From positions 62,001 through 126,000 of the forward strand of contig JADDMT010000010.1 in the NCBI GenBank assembly GCA_021401465.1: a stretch of DNA of 64,000 bases, given 5' to 3'. The position numbers and the translations under genes are program-made. A model generated the notes under the pieces. The model was not told the DNA's origin and made no database searches. It was given only the letters and a program-made list of their open reading frames with translations. This stretch comes from Teratosphaeria epicoccoides. Taxonomy: Eukaryota; Ascomycota; Dothideomycetes; Mycosphaerellales; Teratosphaeriaceae. Below are positions 23,348 through 33,641 of the stretch, piece after piece; positions within the stretch are counted from its first letter, which is position 1, and every line of letters starts with the position of its first letter.

Positions 23348-23983
23348 ATGATGTCTTCTCTTTCTACATCACTGCCTTGTGTCATTCTAGACACTGACGC
23401 CCCTTTAACGCAGAAACGCAAACGCCGCGCGAATTAAATCTATCGTTAGGGCCAGGATAGCATGAAGTCCTGCACTTAGTGTCAAGAGCTAAAGCTCGTT
23501 TGTTAGGTACACATTTCCTTAGGGAAATGTTCGTAATGTCACTTTAGTAACTGTCGGAGTTGCGACGCGAAGGTAACAGAGGTCGAATAGAAGAAGTTAG
23601 GCGATTAGCGGAAAAGACTAATTGCCGATCTCGATCATGCGAAGGCGGTCCTAGCCGAGGCTTCGCAGAAGATGCTAGAGGCCTATGCAAAGGAGATGCG
23701 TCTTCGAAAACAGTTAGACGTAGTCGACTAGGAGGTCGAAGATGGTCGCGCTCTTAAGGAGCGCGAGATCAGGGAGGAGGAGGCCGAGGAACAAGCTCTC
23801 TCGCAGGCTAGGTTTCTCCTTGACCTAGATCCTTCTGCAGGTCTCGCTCTTAGTCCTACGACATAGAGCGTAATAGAGGGTTTCGCTAACGCCTCATATT
23901 AGGGTTTCCTGGATGGCGTGATAGCCGAGCTAGTTGACAGCGTCCCGCAGGAGTCTAGTCGTGGCTTAGGATCTTCTTCCTAG
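23348..23983 (+). pseudogene. Antisense accessory ORF of G2-2 (Cys-rich/coiled-coil protein)
   Basis: A plus frame from ATG 23348 to TAG 23981-23983 (212 codons), tail-to-tail with pol. In order it encodes a basic KRKRR stretch (residues 23-27); a cysteine module C42-x2-C45-x6-C52-x8-C61-x2-C64-x4-C69-x2-C72; and a long charged coiled coil (about residues 80-155, e.g. KEREIREEEAEEQA). A Leu/Ala-rich C-terminus follows. In-frame stops are TAG/TAA of RIP type; G2-1 keeps CGA at one of them. The terminal TAG may also be a mutated CAG, since the frame continues to TAA 24086-24088 opposite the chromodomain. A zinc-binding nuclear protein is an inference from composition. Confidence 0.72.
23441..23445. 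other. Unoccupied insertion site equivalent to G1-B target (TATCG)
   Basis: G2-2 reads AATCTATCGTTAGGGCCAGG without interruption. In G2-1 the same sequence is split at TATCG by G1-B, with the TSD duplicated. The position is within the N-terminal part of the accessory ORF. Confidence 0.92.
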
Positions 23984-24059
23984 GTTCGTTCCTTTCTCGA
24001 AACTTCGTATCTTTTGCTGACAGTTTCGCAGGTGTTCTAGGGGTTCCTAGGTGTTCTCG

Positions 24060-27000
24060 GTACTCCCATATCCTTCCCATTTTACTAAGTACTCTCGCTG
24101 TCCGTCCCGCTAGCGAGTGTCGATAATCCTCTTAACAGTGTACTCTGGTTCTTCTACTTCAGGGTCGAGTAGTAAGGGTTCTAATTACAGTGCGGCGTCT
24201 GGCGCTACTTGTTCTAGCAGAGAGACATAGAACACAGGGTGTATTCTCATCTGCTTAGGTAGCTATAACTCAAAATTAACTGGTCCCTTCTTAGCCTTAA
24301 TCCTGAATAGTCCTAGTTTTACAGCGTCTAGTTTCTTACTCGGCTTATCCGATTTGATGTGTCGGCAGAGGAGATACGCCTTGTCCCCCTCCTTTAGAAT
24401 TAGTCCCTTAATTCTCTTACGATTCGCGTACCGTGCCATGTTCTGCTAATAGAACTGCAGGTCGAGTCGTGCTTCTGTTTACAGTCGGCGTAGATGTTCT
24501 ACTCGTCCGAGTGCTGCTAGGTTCAGATTACTAGCTAAGACGTCTAGAATGTCTTCTATAGCTAATCTATATGCCATCTGAAATGGCGAGAGTCCTGTCG
24601 ACTCTGCCGGCGTACTATTATACGCGAGCTGTGCCATTAGCAATAACTCTACCTAGTTGTTCTAGTCCCTATTAACATAGGATTAAAGGTACTGTTCTAA
24701 CGTCTAATTTAGGCGTTCTGTCTGTCTATCTGTCTAAGGGTAGAAGGAAGTACTTAGTCGATGTTTGACCTAGAATTGTCTCATTAGGGCTCTCTAGAAG
24801 TTAGAGGTAAACACGGATCCTCGATCCGTTACTAGGTCCTATAGCATGCTATGTAGTGCTACTACCTATTTGATGAAGACATGCGCGATATCTTTAGTCT
24901 TGAAGTCTTCGTAGTAAGGGATAAACTTCCTAAACTTAGTGAATTAGTCGACTACTACCATGATCCTGTCGAAGAACTCATTAGTAGCGGGTTCTCTTGA
25001 CTAAGGTAGTTTAACGATAAAATCCATAGCGAGCGATTCCTATAGCCGTTAAGGTACCTTTAGTAGTCGTAGTAGCCTATATGGTTTATGACAGTCATGC
25101 TTACTTCGTTAGCAAGTTACACATTAACGGACGTAGTCCTCGATTGCCTTGCCTATCCTAGGGAAGTAATATTCTTGTCGGAGAATTTGCTTCATTTTAG
25201 ACACTCCCGGGTGTCCTGCCTAAGGTACGTCGTGTCGGAGGCGTAGTAGTTCCGATCGTAAAGACGTTAGCACGTATACTAATCCTTAAAACAGAAGGAT
25301 TCCGTCTTCGTCTTCCTAATCCTCCTGTCCATTAATGTCGTCGCGGACAGCGAGCGTAGTAAGGTTATAGATTAGGGCGTTCTTCAGGTCGTCCTAAAAT
25401 CTACTAGTCTATGTAACAGTCATGGCCGCAAGTCAGTTAACTCCTAGCGTGCTATCGCTATTTTCCTGGAGAACAGCATGTTTCTCCTGCTTTATGCCCT
25501 TCATGTAGTCTGTCTGGCGGCTAAGTGCATCGGCGCGTGCGTTATCGGTCCCCTTGCAATAGACGATCTTGCAGTTAAAACTAGAGAGCTCCTCGCTCTA
25601 CCGAACCTGTCGTCAGTTTAACTCTTTCGTCGTTATGAAGTATCGCAAGTTCTCATAGTCTGTGTAGACCGTGACCTAGTGCTTAGAACCTTCTAAGTAG
25701 ACTCGCTAGGCCTTATAGGCGTCTACTATAGCTAGAAGTTCTTTGTCGTAGACATCGTAACGGAGTTTAGGTCTAGACAATTTCCTCGAGTAGTAGGCGA
25801 CTAGCTGTAGTCGTCTACTCGGTCCTAGTTGACTTAAGCATGCCCCGAGTGCTACGTCAGAGGCATCTGTTTCGACTATGATAGGTTTATCCAGGTCGAA
25901 TACAAGTAAGATTAGCTGATCTGTAAATTGTCGCTTAAGTTCCTTGAAGGCATTCCGTTAGGCGTCGTCCTATACGAATAGTGTATCCTTCGTCGTAAGA
26001 GTCGTAAGTAGTGCCGTGATCTTCGAATAGTTTGCCACAAATCTCCTGTAGAAGTTAGCGAATCTAAGGAAGGACTATACTTCCTTAACATTAGTCGGCG
26101 TAGGCTACTCTTTTACGACCTAGACTTTCTTAGTGTCTATCTTGATTCTATTCCATGCTACCACGTAGCTAAGGAATTGTACTTCCTGCTTATGAAACTC
26201 GCTCTTCTACGGCTTGACCTTTAGCTAGTAACCCTAGAGTTTCTAAAGTACCTTGCGTATGTAAGTCCTATGCTCTTTAATCGTCCGGGAATAGACGAGG
26301 ATGTCATCTAGATATACAACCACAAAGACGTCGAGGTACTCTTGTAGCACGTTGTTAATAAATGCCTGCTATGTAGCCAGGGCGTTTGTCAACCTAAATG
26401 GCATGACTATGTACTCGTAGTGTCCGAACCTAGTTCGGAACGCAGTCTTCTATTCTTCGCCTTCCTTAATTCGAATTCGATTATACACTCCAGGTATGTC
26501 AAACTTCGAGAACTACATTGCTCCTTGTAGGCGGTCCTGCAATTCTAAGAGCAAAGGAAGCGGATAACTATTCTTTGTCATGATGTCGTTTAATCTACGA
26601 TAATCTACGCAGAGTCGCTAGTTATCTTCCCCCTTAGGCACAAACAGGATTAGATATCTGGCTAGGGACTACGACTTGCGGATGAAGCCTTTCCGGAGGT
26701 TGTCTTCTAGGTATTTCCGGAGAATCTCTATTTTCGCCGCTAACAACAGGCGAACTAATTGCTTTGTCAGTGTCTTGCTAGGGAGTAAGGGTATCCTGTA
26801 GTCCTACTCCTAGTGTTCTGGCAGAGCTTCTTAGTCGGGTTCTTCCTCGAAAAGAGTAGCGAACTCTTTATACTTATCAGGAACTATGAATTCGACCTTG
26901 ACTTCTGATTACGTTGCTTTGACCTATAGGACGTGCACTTCCTATTCTAGATCCTTGATAGCGGCTACTATCTCGCTTGAAGTCATAGCACATATTTCGA

Positions 27001-29250
27001 TCTTGCCTAGTACGTCGTGTACTACAGGTAGAGGTATCGATCTTAAGAGTTCCGGGAACTAGATCCTCTCATTCTTCTAGTCGATATAGGGGTTAGCGTT
27101 TCTTAGCCATAGTAACCCTAGTACTACATCTAAGCCTAGTGACTCTGTGATGTCGAACTAGAGCATCTCTTAGTAGCGTCCTATCTGCAGAGGCATTATC
27201 TCGGTCTCTTCGTCAACTACTCCTTAGTTGTACGTAACCGGCTTTCTATTAATCGCTTGTAGCGAGAAAGCATTCGTCTTCGCCTGTAGCTTTATCCTAG
27301 CTATCCTGGCGAACTTGGGCGTCATGAAGATTCTAGTACATCCTGAATCTATTAAGGCCCTAGCTAGCGTCTCGTCGATGTGCACCTATACTCTAAGGTT
27401 GTTCGCGTATCTGGCGCTAATCGCGGCACATCGTTGCAGCCCTATCTGGTCTGTCTGTAGGTCTAATTCTAGCGGACCTCGTCGTTTCCCGAATAACTGT
27501 CTTCACGGACTAGTTCAGGGATCGTGCGGTCTCGGCTTCTTCTCTAAGCGTTACCGTTTTCTAGCCTAAGAGATCGTTCTCGTTCTTGGCCTTGCTGTTC
27601 CTGCGTGTTCCTTGCGTATTCCATCTTTAAATGATAGACTTGGAGTCGTAGCGCTCGTGGAATCTGAATACCTTCGTGGGTTAGGTAGCCTCCCTAGGGC
27701 GTAAACTCTACCCCGAACAGTATAATTTCTTGAACAACTTTCTGATGCGCGTGAGGTTAAGCTACGACTAGTAGTCTCCTCAGGTGTCGTCGCATACGGT
27801 CGGCTAGTTCGTCATACTAAAGCTAGTCGACGTGTTATACTCCATTAATCCATGGGCAAGCCTAAGCCTATTAGTTCTGTATGATTCGGATAATGTCGAG
27901 TCCGATGTCATGCGGCAGCATGGCCTATCGCTCTATGCTCTCGTCTTCCTTAGAATCAGGAATGACGGCTTCGACAAGCTCGTAGTTGTCGTCCGAACCC
28001 TCTTCTTCTTCTTCTAGTTCCTGTTGCCTTAGGACTGTCGTACTAGAAGGTATACCCCTTAGCGCACAGATCGACTACGCCTTGTTTCGGCTAGGGTACT
28101 ATCCGGAACCATCTTTATCACTCATGTGAATTCGACAATCGTCGTCATAACACGTAGTCTAAGTAAGTGCGGCATAGTCTAGTTCTCGAGTAGCGGCGGC
28201 CTTTTGCTTAGGTGCCGTCGTTGTTGCGCGAGCCTGCTCTATCCTAGGTAGCTCTTGTCGTTGCTTCTTAGCAAAACATTCGCGGGCAAAGTGTCCTTTC
28301 TTTCTACAGTAGTGGCACTCGAGATTACTCTTGTCGAATGGCTTCTTCAGACCATTCTAGGGAGGAGAGCCCTTCCGCGGCTTTCCTCGGGGTCTATTCC
28401 TAGGACGCCCCTTAGTCGCATCTAACTCTATAGGTTAGAGACCGTAGTAATCGCTTCGCCATTTCGGTGCCGATCGTTAGACCTTATAGTTAGCCTGCGC
28501 TAGCTTGCGATTTCTATGTTGTCGTTCTTGCTGTCGTTCCTAGATGCGATTATCGATTCTAATCGCGAGATCGCTTATTTCCTTGAATGTCGTTAGCCGA
28601 TCTCCTCGGGCAATTTCGTCTTTAACCGTCTCCTTTAGTCCCTAGTAGAACTAAGCAGCTAAAGCGTTATCATTCTAGTCGACTCGAGCAGAGAGGGTCT
28701 AAAAGTCCGCGCGGTACTTAGTAGCGGAACCCTTCTGCTAGATTCCTAGGAGAGCTCTCTTGGCCTCTTGTTGCTCATTACCGAGCATAAACGCTTCGCG
28801 TAATGCCTTAAACAAAGACTTGTCTAAGTTGAGAATCTCCCTAGTCGTCGTCTTCCTAGCTTTGGCGCTACTAACGTGATCCAGATAATCTGTCAGATAA
28901 GGCTAGATAAACTCGAACGCTAGTTCCTTTAGGTAAGAGACAATGTACATCATTCGCTTATGATGTGTTATAAACCGTTCCGTATCTACATTAAATGCTA
29001 ACTAGCATTGTAGGATAAACATCTCGACCTAAGATCGTTGTCCTATGAACTCTGTAGGGCTTCCTATCTTAAAGCCGTTGTTACCGTGTCTATTCCCGGT
29101 AGTTAAACCTGCGACGGATGCTAGAGCCATCTCGCTAAGGTGAATGGATTCGAGCTACTACGTGATTTAAGGTATAGCGGCAACTTGTTCTCGTGGTGTC
29201 AGTTGACTGTCGCTAGAACTTGAACTGACAGTTAAAGAACTACTTAACAT
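24060..29250 (-). pseudogene. G2-2 gag-pol with chromodomain (RIP-inactivated)
   Basis: The minus frame starts at the ATG complementary to 29248-29250. The first part is gag with a Ser-rich N-terminus and capsid-like region; a CCHC knuckle follows near 28,320-28,280. Protease, reverse transcriptase (YLDDILVYS-like near 26,315), RNase H and integrase come next, ending in a chromodomain encoded about 24,150-24,060 (EYLVKWEGYGSTENT). In-frame TAG codons occupy expected Trp/Gln positions. Architecture and length fit chromoviruses. It is not functional as it stands. Confidence 0.88.
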
Positions 29251-29309
29251 AGGCGTATGTCAAGCGCTCGACGAGTCTCCTGATGCTTCCTTAGAAGTAG
29301 TGCTTAAAA

Positions 29310-29793
29310 TGTCATAAGGGTAGGTGCTAATAGCAGGAAGGTAACTAGGTGTTAGACTCGCAGAGCTGTGAAGAATATCGACAATAGCGGTTAACCTTGT
29401 AACTAACTATCCCCTAGGGAAAGGGAATTAAGAATTAAGCATAAAGCTCCTAACTACCTGTCCTAAAGCTAGCCCTATATACTAGAGAGACAGAGTAGCT
29501 CTGTTAGATCTGTCGACAGACCCGACAGATCCGTGTCTGTAGATCTGTAGACTAACCCTATAGATCTAAGGGTCTATTATCTCGTGACAGATCCCTTCTT
29601 CCTTACAGGCCTATAGATCTGTAGACTAACCCTACAGATCCGGGGATCTATCCTCACGTGACAGATCCTTTCTCCTATGACTGTGCCTATGACTCATAGT
29701 ACTCCCATGATAGTACCATGACTCATAGCACTTAGGACCCTCATGATCCTGTATCCTATAGTACTCCGGACAGTACTCCTGACACCTATGACA
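29310..29793 (-). repeat. G2-2 5' LTR (484 bp)
   Basis: TGTCATAAGGG to CCTATGACA. Same length and stem-loops as 22788-23271. Followed by TSD ATAGG. Confidence 0.92.
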
Positions 29794-30543
29794 ATAGGGT
29801 ATACATTAGCTAACGATCGTGATATAGCATAGCATGCGCTCTACTCTATTAGTGTAATCTTATAAGCAACTAGTCGAACGTTGTAGAGAAGGTAGAGGAT
29901 ACGCTTAGCGACTCTAAGTTAAGGGATAGTTAGTTGTAGTAGCATACTACATTCATGGACTCGACCTTGTTAGAGCAGATTAAGGGCTATAGCGACAAGG
30001 TCTTTAATAATGCGACCTTTAGGAAGCTATAGGAGAGGCGAAATAGTAGCGCTTTAGGAGAGTTAGTAGTAGTGAAGGTAAGCTAGTAGAACGGAATAGA
30101 GGATAAGGGCGAGTAGAAGAGTCATGTGTAAGGGCTAATACAGGATGTGTAGATAGTATGTAGTAGCTATGCATTTGTTACTAGCTATACTAATTAAGGT
30201 CTTCAGGCATAAGGCGCAAGTCAGATATAGTAGCTTGCTTGAATTTAAGAGGTGTTATAAGAGCTACGTTTAAGCTATATATGTGTTTAGTGCTAGCAAA
30301 TCTGCTTAATTCGCGTTATATGTTAGATTTAGTGTTAATAGTAGAAGAGCATAGTACGACAATAACAGGATGTGTAGTATTAACTAAAATCATGACTTTA
30401 ACGTCTATTACATGCAAATTGTTTTGATTTAAGTAGCTTAGCTTACATGCCTAAGCTACTTGCCGCTAGTATATTGCTAGTAGTAAGTTACTTACTAGTA
30501 GCACTCTTGCACTCTAAGCTACTTGCGTCTACGACACAAGTAG
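29794..30543. other. Spacer between G2-2 and G4, with short inverted repeats
   Basis: Target DNA of both G2-2 and G4. A perfect 11-bp inverted repeat lies at 30431-30441/30451-30461 (AAGTAGCTTAG, 9-bp loop). A second one, TAAGCTACTTG at 30515-30525, has its partner arm split by the G4 insertion (30537-30543 plus 52298-52301). The only ORF (30239-30427, 62 codons) has no recognisable feature. It may be a remnant of an older mobile element. Confidence 0.5.
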
Positions 30544-30749
30544 TAATACTAGACAGCCGAGCTATAGGCTTATTCGGTCGTACTAAGGAGCTAAGCCGCA
30601 CGTGACGCACGTAGGCGCATCTCATGCGCTTCGCGGAAGAATTAAAGAAGGGCAGTGATTACTTTTTAGACCTTACCCTATTATTAGGAATAGAGGCTCT
30701 ATACGCTGCTACATACCTACGTATTAATTACTAGTCGCATACTATATTA
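30544..30749 (+). repeat. G4 5' LTR (206 bp)
   Basis: Starts TAATACTAGACAGCC (TG changed to TA) and ends ACTATATTA (CA changed to TA). Paired with 52087-52292, which keeps TG and CA. Confidence 0.9.
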
Positions 30750-30869
30750 ATTCTAATCACTCTACCCTAGTTACAGCCTATAGAGTACTTATAATGACTA
30801 GTATTCCTACCTCTAGCTAAGCAGGCTACACGCCTGCTCGTACCTAGCATTAACGCGACAGCTAGCTAG

Positions 30870-33468
30870 GAGAAAGAGAGGACGCCCGCAGCGTCGTAGA
30901 GGAAACTAAAGACAAAGAGATAGCGCGCCTAGAGGAAGAGCAGGCAGAGCTAGTAAAAGCATAATGCCTATACGATCTGCAAGCTAACGTAGCGTAGCGT
31001 AAACGTATGCAGGTAGCAGGCTTCTAGCAACTAGAAGTAGCCTCGATGACTTTAACGTAATCAGCTGACTTGCTAGCTCCGACTATGCGTAACTTAGGCA
31101 GCCTACGCCTCGAACTACCCCCTAAGTTCTTAGGGAAGACCTTGAAAGAAGCAAGGACGTTTATCTGTTACTTGGATAAGGTGTTCGCGTTGTTAGGCAC
31201 AGCCTACAGCGGTTCGCATGTAAGGATTATATACGCGAGCATGTTCCTTAAGAGAGACATAGCGGACGCCTAGCATAATAGGCATAAAGTAGCTAATTTA
31301 GTGCCAGAGTATACGTAGGAGATGTTCTGCTAGGAGATAGTAGATGTAGTCGAGGATCCTGCTAATCGCGGGCTAACCGTAGCCTAGTAGTACAAGACTA
31401 CTAAGCAAGGCAAGAAGCAAAGTGCTTCCTTATTCGCAGCGTATTTAGCTACGCTAGAAGAGCAGATAGAACTATATACCTCTGCGTAGCGTAGGTAGCA
31501 CCTACTCGTGAAGCTACGAGATACCTTAAGCGAGGCTATTATAGTATACTATTAGGCACCTAAGACTAGGGATGAATTAATCTCCCTAGTAACTTAGATT
31601 AAGTAGTTAGGAGTAGAGGCTCGCGTGCTCTACATAAACATACTACTAGCAAGCATTAAAACTAACAGGACCTAAAGAAACCTAACAGGGGTAACGGTAA
31701 GAAGCCTAGTAGAGACTCTCGAAGGTTAGCGCTACCTGCTTAGAGTAGTAGCGGAGTAGCCGACAAGAATGACAACTGCTATAACTGTAGTAAACTCGGC
31801 TATTAGGCGCGGGACTATCATGCACTAAAGAGGGAGGCGACAGCCTCTACCCGCAAGGTAGAAACAGTGCAGCTAGCTAAGGCTTGACGCTATGACTAAG
31901 CCTGCCTACTATATAAGAGGATAGTAGTAGTATGTTAGGCAAGGGCTAGTTACTAGTTAAGGAGCCTTTCTATAGCCTCAACTAGAAGCGAAGATGCTTC
32001 GAGACTAGACGTAGCCCTAGTGCCTGCGAAGCGCCTAAATGGCGCTGTTGTTGTCGTAGAAGGGGACGAAGTTAAGACAGATATGTTACTTGATAACTAC
32101 GCAGACATTAACGTCATGTCTTAAGCTTACGCCTTATAGCATAGGCTCAAGCGAGTCGCAAGCGTGCCTCTTCCTGCTATAGATTCATTCTAGGGGAAGA
32201 GAGGCTATTATTATGGCGCGTATTAGCTAAAGATCTAGCTAGCAGATAGTACAGGATACGAGAAGCATACGCAGAGCATATTCTACGCCTTAGATATGCC
32301 TAGAGCGCTAGTCTTGCTAGGGCGGCCCTAGAGGCGCTAGCAGGCTATCATCATGCATAGTAACACGGATAAGTAGCGTTATAGTAGCGTACTCTCTACA
32401 GTACGCGTGCTTAACGCCAGGCGTTTCTATTAGTTATTAAAAACTGAATCCTAGGTGTTTGTAGTCGCTACTAGTAAAATAGCAGGACTAGAACCTCTTC
32501 CTGATAAGGTCAAGGACTTCGCTAACATGTTTACTAACGAGAAGGACATGACTAAGCTTAGGCGCGTTAACGGCGCAGAGCATGCTATTACGTTACAAGA
32601 TAGCAAGAAGCTACCTTTTCGCCCTCTATATAATCTGTTAGGAGCAGAGCTAACACTGCTTTAGGAATATCTCGATTAGGCCCTCTAGAATAGTTAGATC
32701 CGGCGTAGTACTAGCGAGGCAGGTACTCCTATCCTGTTCGTACTAAAGAAGGACAGGACTATGCGACTATGTGTAGATTACTATAGGCTAAACGAGATTT
32801 CAGTTAAGGATTAATGCCCCTTGCCGCTTATCGATGAGACTCTTGCGCGCCTCAGGCGTGTAGCATAGTTCTCTAAGTTAGACTTAAAGGACGCATACTA
32901 TAGGATCCTAATCAAGGAAGATGACTACTAGAAGACTACATTTCACACGCGCTATAGTTACTTCGAGTATCTAGTGATGCCTTTTAGGTTAACTAATGCT
33001 CTAGCAACCTTTTAAGTGTACATTAATCGAGCCCTTGCTAGCCTTGTAGATGTTTGTTACGTAGTATATTTAGACGATATCCTGATCTATAGCGACTTAC
33101 GCGAGGAACATACTCGGCACCTACGCCTAGTATTAGAACAGCTGCAAAAATACGCTCTATACGCTAGCTAAAAGAAGTGCGAGTTCTATACTTACTAGCT
33201 AGAGTTCCTAGGCTTCGTCATTAACAGCTTAGGTGTGTTAATAGATAAGAGCAAGCTTAGCGTAGTAAAGGAGTAGCCTGTACCTAAGACTCTAAAGGAA
33301 GTTTAGAGCTTTCTTAGCTTCGCTAACTTCTACTAGAGGTTTATTAAGAACTATTCTAAAATAGCCGCGCTGCTTACTGCCATGGCTAAGGGAAAGGGTA
33401 GCCCGTTCCTGTAGGGGGAGGCTAAAGAGGCTGCTTTCCGCATGCTTATAGTAGCCTTTACTAGTACT
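30870..33468 (+). pseudogene. G4 gag-pol, 5' part (gag, PR, RT)
   Basis: Gag begins around 30,870 with a coiled-coil-like Glu/Lys-rich segment and a capsid-like region (ELPPKFLGKTLKEARTF near 31,110). A decayed zinc knuckle lies near 31,770 (CYNCSKLGY...ARDY; His and last Cys changed to Tyr). A protease-like LLDNYADINVMS lies near 32,090. Reverse transcriptase follows, with YVVYLDDILIYSD near 33,055-33,095. Coding stops where G3-2 inserted, in the segment leading to RNase H. Sequence is closest to G1 among the four families. TAG codons are frequent. Confidence 0.87.
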
Positions 33469-33635
33469 TGTGAAGGGCGAGGCCCTAAGTCTTAGCACAG
33501 GCTAGGGCCTATGCGACGCGACCCCTGACGAGGCCGGCTATAAAAGACTAGACAGCTAGCAGATAGTCCCTCTCTCCCTATCGTACTTGTTAAATACTAC
33601 ATGAACCCCTGTGTATACGTCGTTTACCTGTGACA
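33469..33635 (+). repeat. G3-2 5' LTR (167 bp)
   Basis: TGTGAAGGGC to ACCTGTGACA, with a TATAAAAG box near 33,540. Pair of 48250-48416. Confidence 0.92.
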
Positions 33636-33641
33636 TTAAGT

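Larger units (their letters stand above)
22788..29793 (-). mobile_element. G2-2: complete chromovirus-type Ty3/Gypsy (7006 bp)
   Basis: Bounded by 484-bp LTRs (22788-23271 and 29310-29793) and a perfect 5-bp TSD, ATAGG (22783-22787; 29794-29798). On the minus strand it holds gag-pol with a chromodomain. On the plus strand, next to the 3' (left) LTR, is an accessory ORF. A purine-rich tract inside the left LTR (23272-23285 on the minus strand) is the likely plus-strand primer. RIP stops are fewer in places than in G2-1, but pol is still broken. Confidence 0.94.
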
